Positions 23,401 through 34,400 of a stretch of 64,000 nt of DNA are shown in pieces. The notes below the pieces were generated by a model. That model was given only the letters and a program-made list of their open reading frames with translations. It searched no databases and had not been told where the DNA came from. Numbering within the stretch: the first letter of the stretch is position 1; the number at the start of each line of letters is the position of its first letter. The stretch lies in assembly GCA_003116995.1 (NCBI GenBank), contig BDSL01000008.1, positions 1,302,001 through 1,366,000 of the forward strand, written 5' to 3'. The DNA is from Yamagishiella unicocca. Taxonomy: Eukaryota; Chlorophyta; Chlorophyceae; Chlamydomonadales; Volvocaceae. A program made the translations under genes and the position numbers.

Positions 23401-26400
23401 CGGCGGATCGTAGGCCCCAGGCAGCCGCCGCAGGCGCCCAAGGGCAAGGGAAGGATGGAGGAGGACAACCAGGATACCGGTGACCAAGGTAACCAGAGCA
23501 ACGAGGACAACCATAAAAACGAGGATAAACAGGATGATGAGAGCAGCCAGGACAGCAAAGGCAACCAGAACAACGATTTTAGACAGTCCACGCCTGCGAC
23601 AGCGGAGGTACCGGCAGCTGAACACGGCGGCGACAGCGGGACGGAGGACGGTGACGTGGACGTCGGGGCACTGCTCGCCGAGTACGACTACTGGAACGGT
23701 TACATCTACCCGTTCTACAACATAGAATACGACGTGTCGTACATGGATGAGTACAACGGCGCCGTCGGGGGCGGCTGGCGGGGCACTGCGGTTGGAGGAG
23801 GGGTCGAGCGGGCCGGTCGCTTGCACCGCCCGGCGCCGTACGGCATACCCAGGCCGCCGCCGCTGGCGCCGCCGCTGGCGCCGCTGGGCAATGCGACCAG
23901 CGGCGGCGACGGGGGCGCCGTTGGTGGCGGCGGAAACATGTACCGAAAGCAGGACAATGAGAACGACAAGGACGACAAGAGAAACGATCACAAGGCCGGC
24001 GACGACAACGGCGATGAGAACGCCAGCTACTTGTACGACCCATTCGACGTGCTGCTGGCGACGACCCTCGAGTACGGCAGGGCGGGACAGTACGACTACT
24101 TCTACGCACGTGAGCGCTCCTGGCCCTGCGCCCGAGGGCGGGGTTTCGCGCCCGTGCGCCTGCGCCTGCTGCCCGCCTTGCGTGGCGGCCCCGCCAGTCC
24201 TAGCATGCGTGCAGCCCGCCGCCGCGCTTCTCACCCGCCGCTCGTCTTCTCACCCTCTCCATTCGCTCCTGCCCAACACCAGCCGACTGCCCCTGCCCCT
24301 GCCACCCTGCCACGCCCCACGTCGGCCCCCACATCACCCCCCATCTCGAAACATCTGTCCTAAACAGTTTTCCTTCGCACACGGTTTCCCCTTGCAATCA
24401 CCCCCCGTTCCCATCCATACATGCATCTGCTGCTCCCCGCCCCGCCCCGCCCCAGAGTACTACCGCTTCCTCACCAGCTACTATTCGGGGCCGCAGATCG
24501 TGCCTCAGACCGCCCTGTCCCGCACCCGCAGCACCAGTGCGGTCGTTCGTGACGACCGGGCGGCGACAGCAGGCAGCACCCGGGTGCGGACGCCGCCTAG
24601 CTGGACCAACCAGGGCTCGCAGGGGGGCTGGGATAGGGCCGCAGCGTTGCTGAGCGAGGCAGGTCTCCCTGCCTCTGCGGGCTGCTGGGTGCCCGGATGA
24701 GAAGGGGCGCGAGGTTTCGGAGCCTGGGGACGAGTGGGCCCGGACCCACGTGTTGACTAGCTGCCCCTCGTCGCGGCGGCGGCAGGAAGGGCCGGATGGG
24801 GCGCTGGTGCTATGTGTAGTAGGCCCTAGGCGGCCCTGCCAGGGCAGCGCTGAGGAGGGGCCTCGGCCAGCAGCGCGGTGAGGGCTTTGGGGCGTATGGG
24901 ATGAAAACGCGTGGGTCGGCACTGACTAAGGCTAGGGCTCTGGGGAGGCAGCCAGGGCAGGGTCGCGCATTGGCCCCCAGCCCGTCTTGCCGTCCCCACC
25001 TCCGTTGCCACTTGTCCATTCCCGCCTGAATTCCCCGTCACCGCTGCCGCCGCTGTCTATCTCTTCCCCCCATCTTCGCCCCCCCATCCCCGGCGCCCGC
25101 CCCCACCTCCGCCCTCCACCATCTCCGCCCACCCCATCTCCGCCCACCCCATCTCCGCCCCCCCCCATCTCCGCCCCCCCCCCATCTCCGCCTCCCCCCC
25201 ATCCCAACACCCAGAATGCGGCGACAGGGCTCAACGTGGTGACGTTGGTGCAGGTGGGGATGTGGCAGGCTAGGTTAGTTGGGGCCACAGATTCACCTGA
25301 CTGGGGGGCCGCACACCTCCTCTCTGCCTCCCGTATTTCTGGGTCCGCCCAGAGCTGCGCAGCGGGGCCCCCCTCCCCCCCTCCCTTCTTCAATTGTAAC
25401 CCTCCCTCCCCCCCACCCGGCCCCCCGCCCTCCCGCCCACCAGAGCATCTCCGGGGCCATTCGCGGCGTCAGCCAGAGCCTGGCGCAACGAGACAGCCTG
25501 GGGAACGCCACCTTCACGGGGACGCCCCAGGGTGAGGCTCGGGCCCGGGGGGCCGTCCATCCGGGAGCTTGTGTGTGGGGTGCGCGGCGGCTTGCGCTTG
25601 GGAGGAGGCCAACTGGGCCCAGAACGACTGGGCGCGGTGCGCGCGCCTCGGACATCAGAACCAGCGGCCCCTTGCCAGCCGCGCAGTGGCGGACGTTGCT
25701 GGGGGCATACACGGCAAGGGGGCGCTGAACCAGGCCGAGGATGTTGTGTAATGTGATGCTATGCTGGGTTTCGAGGAAGACCCGTGGATGCCAGAGAAAA
25801 CCGTTTAGAACAGGGACGTTTTGAGATGCATGCTGGAGGACTGGGTTGGGGATGGATGCTGGGTGGGGCGGCCAAATTCCTCACGCTTCCCCACCTTCCT
25901 ACGTTGCCCCCGGGTGTCTCGCCCCGTGCCATTACGTGTACGGCCGCACTCGCAGAGCCCACCCGCCAGGCCGGGGTTGTGGCCAGCGGCCTGACCTTCG
26001 GCCGGGGGTACTTCTTCCAGGCGCCCTCGGAGTCGTACACGAAGGCCGACTCCACCGCAAACGTGGCTGGCGGCGGGGGCGTCACGGCGGGAGCAGGTCG
26101 GTCCCGTGGGTCGGTCGGTACCCCCCCGTAGCTCAGGCACATCCACGGGCAGTAGCGTCCGCCTGGTGGTGCAAGAGGAGGGGTCGTGGTGGTGGAGGGT
26201 GTGGGGGCTTGTGGACTCCCACACGCGCGGACCCCAACCCGGCCACCAGCCCATCCGTCTTCCAAAGGCCCCCGCCCTCCCATCTGCACATTCACCCCTC
26301 CCTGCAGCCGGCCAGGTTGTTGGTTTCGGCTCCGGAACCAAGTTCAGCGGCTCCCGGTCGCAGATCCTGGCGCAAACGGGCCGGCAGAACCTGGACTTCG

Positions 26401-26414
26401 ACATCGCGGGCTGA
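20418..26414 (+). CDS. Large secreted protein of unknown family (about 1,012 aa)
   Basis: Ten exons: 20418-20852, 21161-22207, 22382-22499, 22950-23118, 23343-24109, 24456-about 24583, 25215-25253, 25444-25531, 25956-26096, 26308-26414. All junction phases agree; only the end of exon 6 is uncertain. The ATG at 20418 gives a signal peptide (VRVSLLVVLLSSSMYLLPAA, cut near TAS). The N-terminal half is Ala/Gly/Gln-rich. Then come a block with FPFGVAFAATNSFGGAAQLAYKF, acidic Asn/Asp/Lys-rich low-complexity stretches (residues about 570-620 and 760-790), and Tyr-rich segments (YDYWNGYIYPFYN). The C-terminal part is Gly/Ser/Thr-rich and ends NLDFDIAG. The pattern suggests an extracellular-matrix or wall protein, but I recognise no domain. 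Splitting into two genes is possible, though phase continuity argues against it. Confidence 0.6.
22757..22800 (+). repeat. Diverged family F element copy (others near 16205-16255)
   Basis: Resembles the module GGCTCTACCTTCTGGTCTGG seen at 55934-55990 and, inverted, at 62048-62092. This copy is much diverged (TTTACCTTTTGGTCC) and lies in intron 3 of the secreted-protein gene. Confidence 0.4.
24341..24400 (+). repeat. Dispersed intronic repeat family A copy
   Basis: Sense-orientation copy (CATCTCGAAACATCTGTCCT, then CACACGGTTTCCCCTTGCAA) in intron 5 of the secreted-protein gene, 55 bp before the acceptor at 24455. Confidence 0.8.
25767..25852 (-). repeat. Dispersed intronic repeat family A copy, antisense
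   Basis: Nearly complete copy on the strand opposite to the host gene, in intron 8 (25532-25955). It spans the module from GGTTTCGAGGAAGACCCGTG to GAGATGCATGCTGGAG. Confidence 0.85.
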
Positions 26415-27341
26415 AGCCTAGGCTTGGCTAACGCTGTGTGCGCTTCATGGAGTTACTGCCTAGAAGTACCTACTGTCTAGCCAACCAGCTGACGTCAATA
26501 GATGGCCAGTGGCTGCCATGGCGGGCTGTGACATGTAGGCTGATGTGGCAACCGAGGTACCTGATCCCCGAGTAACATAGCATGACGTAGCATCCCAAAT
26601 AACATAACATGAGGTAGCATCCCGAGTAACATAGCATGGCGTAGCATCCCGAGTGAGAGCACCGCGCGACGGTGCCGGGTGTCGAGCAGAGGTTGTATAT
26701 GTAGGGTTGGTCGCCGCCGTGAGGCCACCATGTTGGATGGGAGGTGCGGTATCGCCTCCGACGCACGTGATGGCGGGTATCGCCTCCGACGCACGTGATG
26801 GCGGGTATCGCCTCCGACGCACGTGATGGCGGGCTAACTGAAGAGGTGATGGAAGGGGACGTCGGACGCGTGTGCCCTGCTGCTAGCTGGGCGACCGGCG
26901 AGGGGCTGCCCTAGCCTGGTGCGCTGGGTGCATGCCGCAGGAGCGGGCCTCCGTCCGTGTCGCAAGGGTGGTGTACATAACTGCTCAACCCGCAACCCTG
27001 CTTGCAGCGGGTGGGCCCCCGCCAGCAGGGCTTGAGTGCCCAGGCCCGAGCGCACCGAGCGCTGCCGTACGATGCTTACACAGTTTTAAGTCTATTCTCC
27101 CGCCCACCCGCCCCGTCTTGTCCGTGACGTACACCTGAGGGTGGTGCCTCCAGTGGAGTCGGTCTAGTTGTTACACTGTCAGGCGGACCGCAGAGCGGAC
27201 ACCCCGCCTCCAGCCCCCACTCGGATCCCAAACGGTTTTCCTTCGGACACGGGTTTTCCTTGCAGCCCCCCAACCCGGACACCGGCGGATGCTCGCTGCT
27301 TCGCCGCACCCATTCCGGTCCACGCAGCCACCGCCAGGCCA
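26415..27341. other. Convergent intergenic region with two minisatellites
   Basis: Lies between the 3' ends of the secreted-protein gene and kanadaptin. It holds about four degenerate copies of a unit like GTAGCATCCCGAGTAACATA (26567-26662) and three near-perfect 28-bp units starting GTATCGCCTCCGACGCACGT (26748-26831). A family A fragment lies at 27229-27268. On the minus strand TGTAA occurs at 27175-27171 and 27080-27076, candidate poly(A) signals for kanadaptin. Confidence 0.75.
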
Positions 27342-28392
27342 TCAGTAGCCCAGCTTGTCGTTCAGGCTGGTGCGCCCATCCCCTCGCTGACCCTGCGGAG
27401 GCAACCACTGCGCCGCCTCCGCCGCCTCCGCCGCCGCCATCTCCTCCCGCCGCCGCCGCGCCGCCGCCAGCACCTCGAGGTCAGCCGCCACCGCCGCCTC
27501 CGCCGTGCCTCCGTCTCCGGCCGCCCGAGGACCCTGCGCGCCGCCGCCACCGCCACCGTAACCGACGAACCGACAGAGAGGAGCAAGGGTTGGCGAGGGA
27601 AGGGATTACGCAAGGGTTAGCAGGGACGCAAGGATTAGCAGAAGACGCAAGGGATTACGCAAGGGATTAGCTGCTGAAACATGACGCGGCAGAAATTGGA
27701 GGAACGGCAATTAAGCAAGTCGTAAGGGGAGTCCCAAAGTGTGGGAGTGACACTGACTGGAGTCCGTCGTGACAAGACAGGGACTCGCCGCGGGCAGCAC
27801 CACGACGACGACAATGACGCGATGCCTGTGTTACGGGAGTGCTGCGCTGCTGCCCCTAGACACACCAGACATTAGCCCCGTGTATTGGACGATGCACGAC
27901 CACCGCGCCAGCGCCAGCGCCTCTGTCGCTCCGCTTGCTGGGTTACTTCCCCAGCGTCGTGACTCCCGTGCCCGATAGGCACGTACCTAGAATGACAGCA
28001 TCCCCCTCCACCTGTCAACCAGGCAGCGCCTCAGCCTCGCTCCCGTCCCCTCCCCTCCCTCAAGCCAGGCAACCCCCTTCCTTTATCTTACCCTCCCTCC
28101 CTCTTCTTCCGTGCTCCTCCTCGCTTACCTTGCCCCCGCCTCCACCGCCCTGCTGCCCCCCTCGCGCCGCCTCCTCCGCCGCCTCATCAGTCGCCAGGCC
28201 CCGACCCCGGGTGGCCAGCGCCGGTTGCGACGGTGCCGAGTTCATCTCCGCCATCAGCGCAGCCGCGGCGGCTCGGGCGGCAGCGCTGACACCATGACGG
28301 CCCGCCTGCAGCGGCAGCGGCGGCTGCTGCGGCCGCGCGGCGGCTCCGTGGGGTCTGCGGATGATAAGGAGGCCGCCGCCGCCGCCACCACC

Positions 28393-28437
<45 letters not shown>

Positions 28438-31400
28438 ACCGCCGCTGGCGGCTGATGCCAGATCGGAGGGCGGCTGCGCCGCCGCCGCAGCTTGGTTGCC
28501 TTGCGCCCCGGGCCTAAGGAGCAGCCGGAGCGAAGGCGAGGGGAGGGGAAGAGAGGGGAAGAGGGAAAGGGGGGCTTGGATTCGAACACCGCATCTCAGG
28601 GTTTGCTAGGGCGCCGCGTTGCCGCAGGAGGTGGGAGCTGAGGACCATGCATTCCCCGGCAGCGCGGGTTCGAGGAAGACCCGTGGATTCCCCTGCAGCG
28701 CGGGTTCGAGGAAGACCCGTGGATTCCCCGGCAGCGCGGGTGGGGCGGCGCTGCGGACAGGGGGCCGGATCACGTGACGCCAGCCCGTGCTGTCCCCGCG
28801 CCAGAGCGGTCCCGGGCACGCGGGCCTTATGGCGCAGCCACTCTCCACCCCTGCGGTGGGTCGCGGGGCTTGCGACACTGGAGGCCCCGTCCTCGTGCCC
28901 GTGCACTCCCGCCGGGTTCCCTCTCCTCCCGCTCCCACAAAGCAGCACAGGTTTTCGGTAGTCAACCCAAGTTCTCCGCATGCGCACTCAAACGGTGCTC
29001 CCAAAATTATTTGCCAGCGAGTTTCTGTCCTCAGTCTCTTATGTCGTGGAACCGGGTCTCTTCGCCACCCCTGGAGGAAACGGGGCGGAACCCACCTCCG
29101 GCCGGTGGCTGCAGGCCTCTTGGCGCTGGACCGCCCAGGCGCAGTGGACCCCGCTACCGCCGCCGCCGCTGGCTGGTGGGTGGTGGTCCCCGGCTGTCCC
29201 TCCTCGCCGCCCTCCTCCTCCTCCTCCACCTCCATCTGGAAGCCCTGCCTAGCAGCCTGTGAGCTCCACGTCGGTGAGGAGGTGGCGGGGGGTGGCGGGG
29301 GGTGGCGGGGGGTGGCGGGGGGTGGCGGGGAGACCCGGTTACACGGCATAGGAAAAGGAGGGCAGAAAACCCCCCGTGTGTGTATGTGTTGGCTCCACGC
29401 CCCAACCCCAACCACCCCACAGGGCTTCTTCACTAGCCTAACCGATCGCAATTTTACGCCGGCGGCCCGAGCCCCGGGCACCGGAGCCTCACCCTACCCA
29501 CGGACATCCACGGGTTTCCCTCGAACCCACCCCAGCAAACCCCCAGTACCCCCAAACTCCAGCTAGGAGCCTCACCCCACCCCACCCAGCATGCATCTCG
29601 AAACGGCTGTTCTACACGATTTTTCTCGCGCACACGGGTCTTCCTTGCAACCCCACCCCGCAACACCCCCCCTCCCCAGCTCGGAGCCGCACCTCCTCCT
29701 CCTTGCGCCGCTTCACCGCCGCCGCTGCCGCGGTGGCCACCGCCGCCTTGACGCGTCGGTCCTCAGCGACCGCCGCCGCCGCCGCCGCCCCCGCTTTCGC
29801 CCGCTCCGCCGCCAGCGTCCCTGGCTGCAGCCAGCCGTCCGGGTCCGCTATCCGCAGCAACCTCGTCACCCGGGCCAGCTGCGACTCCACCTCCTGCAGC
29901 TGGCGCTTGAGGGAGGCCAGCTGCGGGGAGGAGGGGAGGGGAGGGGAGGGTTGCAAGGAAAACCCGTGTACGGAAGGAAAACCGAGGGGAGGGGAGGGTT
30001 GCAAGGCAAACCCGTGTACGAGAGAAGAACCGAGGGGAGGGGAGGGTGGCAAGGAAAACCTGTGTACGAAGGGAAAACCGAGGGGAGGGGAGGGAGGGGA
30101 GGGGAGGGAGGGGAGGGAGGGGGCCAGTGCAGCGGCGTCGCGGAGGGAGTTGGGTCTTAAGGGGGCGTAGGAGCGGAGGGAATAACACGTTGGTGTCGGT
30201 TGGAGGGTTGCGCGTACGAGTCGTGTCGTACACGTTCTGGCGCCGGGGATTGGGGGCGGGTGCATGATGACGACGGGTGGGGAGGGTGCGTGTTCAGTGA
30301 AGCGAGGGGGGAGGAACGGGTCATCACAGGCGCCTCTGGTCAACACTGGTGCGGGTTGGCGCCACCGAATGACGAGCTCCCCTCCCTCCGACCACGGAGT
30401 CCCCCCTCCGACCAGGGAGCCCCCCCCCTAACCCCCCGACGACCATGCGCCAACTATCCTGCCCCTGTCGTGTGCGCCGTGTTTATGCCCCCGCACCCCC
30501 CGGGCCCCTCAGATCCCTCAGCACCTTGTCCTTTTCGATCTGATTCCCCATGTCAGCCATGAAGGCGTCCAGGCTGTCCACACCGTCTCCCTCGCCAGCG
30601 GCTGCGGCGACGGCGCCATCGGCTGCGGCGCCAGCGGCTGCGGCGGCGCCGTCCATCGGCGTCGGTGCCGCCTCCGCCTCCCCCTCCGCCGCCTCCACAG
30701 CACCTCCTCCGGCGGCTGAGGCCTGCTGCTGCTGCTGGCCCGGGCCCTCCCCCTCGCCCACCTCCGACCCCGACGCAGCGACGCTAGTCGTAGGGAGGGT
30801 CTCCCCCACCGAAGCTGCTGGCTCCGCCGCCGCTGGCGGCGGCGGCGCCGCTGCCGCCGCCGCTGCCGCCGCCGCCACCGCCGCCGCCACCACCGCGGCC
30901 TCCTCCGCTACTGCCTGCTGCAGCCGCTTCTGGTCCTCCAGCAGCAGCTCCCTGGAGAGCCCACGAGCCGGGGGGCCGAGGAGGGGCGAGGAGGGGCGAG
31001 GAGGGGCGAGGAGGGGCGAGGAGGGGCGAGGAGGGGCGAGGAGGGGCGAGGAGGGGCGAGGAGGGGCGAGGAGGGGCGAGGAGGGGCGAGGAGGGGCGAG
31101 GAGGGGCGAGCAGGGGCGAGGAGGGGCGAGCAGGGGCGAGCAGGGGCGAGGAGGGGCGAGCAGCATCAGGGGCGTCAGCGTCATTAGCACAACAATTAAA
31201 GACAACAAGCAACAGCAAGCAGCAATAACAACAACGGTCAAGTGCAATGCAGAGCCGAGCTCATCTTGAAACACCTGCCCACACCTAACAACACACACAC
31301 ACGCACATACACAAAACGCCGGCAGTGCCGATGTACGGCAGTACTGCACAAACGACCCTTCCGTACCCTCCCCCCCCCAGCGCACCGCTTGCCGTACAAG

Positions 31401-34400
31401 CCCTCCGCGCTCTCCACGTTGGCCACCGCGGGCCCCCCCCCCGCTGCGCCGCCGCCCGCCGCCCCCTTCGCCCGCTTGGCCGCGGCCTTGGCGGCAGCAG
31501 CCGCTGCCCCGCCTCCAGCGGTGCGGTCGAAGAAGTCGTCGCTGCTGTCGCTGCCGCCGCCCTCGTCGTCGCTGTCCGCCCGGGCCTTACGTTTCTTGGC
31601 GGCGCCGCCGCCAGCCGCTGCCGCCTCGGTCTCGCGCCTCTGTTGGCGCAGAGCGGGGGTAAGCCGTTAGGCGGGTAAGCCGTTAGGCGGGTAAGCCGTT
31701 AGGCGGGTAAGCCGTTAGGCGGGTAAGCCGCCCCGGGGGTAAGCCGTTAGGTGGGTGGGATGGTGTTGACACACGAAGATGTAATGAGCGGTTGGGTTGG
31801 GGGGCGGGGTTGCGAGGAAGACCCGTGGATGCGAGAAACAACCGTTTGCGACAACGACCGTATGTTGTGACATAGCAGGGCCATGCGGCGGTGCCTTGAT
31901 GGGGAGGAGGAAGGGGTGCAGCCGGCTTGTCAGGGCTGCTCCTGGCTCTGTAATGTGCTGTCCCCTTCGGGGGCCTTCTTTCTGTGCTGTCCCCTTCGGG
32001 GGCCTTCCCCCGCCTCCATCGCCGCCCCCCCCCCGCCGCCCCTGCCTACCTTGTTGAGCAAGGCGTCCCGAATGCTCTCCCGCATCGTCTCGTCCATGTC
32101 CTCGACCTCCTCAGCCAGCTTGTCCATGACCTGTTTGCAGACGGAGGCAGGCAGGACGGGTCCGGCGGGTGCGGCCGTCAGGGCGGGCGGATGTGGGGTC
32201 TTGAGTCGAGGGTGACGTGGTGGGGTTCTCCGCAGGGCCGACCTCAGCACCCACATGCTGACGATACGTCCCTCGCCACTCAGCCCCCGCTCAGCCACCA
32301 CCACTCTCCCTCCCTCCTGCCCCTACTCGCGGCGCAGCAACCCGGCCCCCGAGCTGTCCCCGCCATGCACCCAGGCCCCCACCCGCCTGCTCGTTCCTCG
32401 CCAGCGTTGTCGCCTGCCCCTGCGTCAGCCCGCCCTCCTGGCGCTCCTTGGCGGTGATGCGCTGGTTCTCCGTGCGCAGGTTGGTCAGCTTCCATTCCTT
32501 GGCTCTAGGGGGGGGGCGGGGTGATACAGAAAAGAACCGGGATGAGGTGGGGCAGGGTGAGGAGAGCGGCGGCATGCCTGGTGGGTGAGCGGAGGGTTGA
32601 GGACCTGGTCGCAACGATCCGGACCTGGCACGCCATGATAATAACGGCGCGTGGGGGGGGAGGGGGTGAGGGGTAGCGAGGAACGCGTGAGGGGGCGGGT
32701 GCGCGGAGAGGTGGAGGCAGCTGGGGCTGCACCGGATAACTCCTCAAGGGATGGGACCGATCGCCAGCTGGCCGGAAACCTCACAAGACCAGAGCTCTCG
32801 ATATGCACGTGATGCGATCTGGCGGCGTCCCTTGGGGCGCAAGAGGCGGGGCACAAGCCACTGCGTCAGCGTCCCCCTTCCCACATCCTCGGAGAGACGC
32901 CCCCTCCCCCAGGCGACCTCCGGCTTTCGTTTCCTCAACAGCTAACCTCTCCAGCATCACCTCACAAACGCCCGCAACACACAGTTTGCTGTGCTGCTCA
33001 GCTCGCTCTTACACCGGGCTTTCCTCACACCCCCTCCAGGTCCCCAACGTGCGTACCAACCGTTTTCCTAACCGTTTTCCTACTCAGTGCCTACCCACGG
33101 GCTTTCCTCGCCCACCCCCCGGCCCCCGCCCACCTGATTTTCTCCGCCAGCTTCTGCTGCCGGTCGTTGAGCTTGTGCCCGGACGCCACCAGCGCCCGCC
33201 AGTCGATGGAGTCGGTGTCCGCCAGGTCCACCTCGTCCGGCGCCTCCGCGTCCATGCCCCAGCTGACGCCCCCGGACAGAGCGGCAGCCATACTGCGCTG
33301 GGCGGCCTGCAGGGGGGGGATTGGGGGGCCAGGGGAGAAACCGGTGAAGTGACGGAGCGAAAATAGGGTGTCGGGTATGGGGGGGATTGAGAGCAAACCC
33401 GAAGGTCCGCGCGAACACGATATGCGGGAAGGAGGGAGGGAGGGGGAGGGGAGGGGGAGGAAGCGGGGGACGGAGAGAGATGAGGAGATGTTGTTTGCCG
33501 GCGGACAAGGTGATAAACCTGGGCGTACGAACTGCAACCCAGGACACCCCCCAACGTGCAGCCAGCTCCTGACCGCCCCTCTCTCCAATCCACCGCCACC
33601 CCTGCCCCTCTCCCCGCCGCCACGGTTTTCTTGCTCATACACGTGTTTTCCTTGCACCCCCCCTCCCCGCCTCGGCCCGCTCGCCTGCTGCTCCTTGTCC
33701 CTCAGCCGCTTGCTGGCCTCCAGCGCCGCCAGCTGCCGCCGCTGCTCCCTGCTCAGCCCCTCCGGCGGCATCAACTCCGTAGGGCCCCCCAGCACATACA
33801 GCCGGCTGCTACTGCCGAAGCGCAGCGTGTGGCTCACGCTGATCGGCACATACACCTGCGGACGGGACGGGGGGGTTGCAAAAACACCCGGTTAATGCCG
33901 GGGGGGGAGTGCAAGGAAACCCCGTGTACGAAAGGAAACCGTTTAGAACAGACGAGGGGGACGGCAGGGACTGAGGCGGGCGGTTGGGGAGAAGGGGCCG
34001 GGGGGCAAGTCAAGGGAAAGGAGCCGGGGGTGTTTTACGCACCCCCCCCTAGGACACCCCCCTGAGCCTGTGATACCTTGGGTTTGATCCGTTGCTTGTT
34101 TAGGAACGTGCCGTGCGTGCTGCCTGGGTCGTAGATGAAGGCCTGGGGGAGCAGGGGGGTATGAGCGGGGAGCAGGGGGGTATGAGCGGGGAGCAGGGGG
34201 GTATGAGCGGGGAGCAGGGGGTAATGAGAGGGGAGCAGGGGGGTATGAGAGGGGAGCAGATGGGGGTTGCAAGGAAAGCAGGGGGAGCAGGGGGGGGCCA
34301 CGTGCGTGGCGTGGGGGGTGTCGTGGGTGTGGAGGGCCTTATGCCGGGGACTCAGCGCGGGAACCAAGCGGCGTCCGCAACTCGACCCTGCCCCTCCGAC

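Noticed and set aside
27168..27670. Pro-rich plus-strand ORFs
   Set aside because: Antisense of the last kanadaptin exon, which has the family C-terminal signature.
28560..28610. Possible tRNA T-arm (GGTGTTCGAATCC on the minus strand)
   Set aside because: Flanking bases do not pair as a T stem and no cloverleaf forms.
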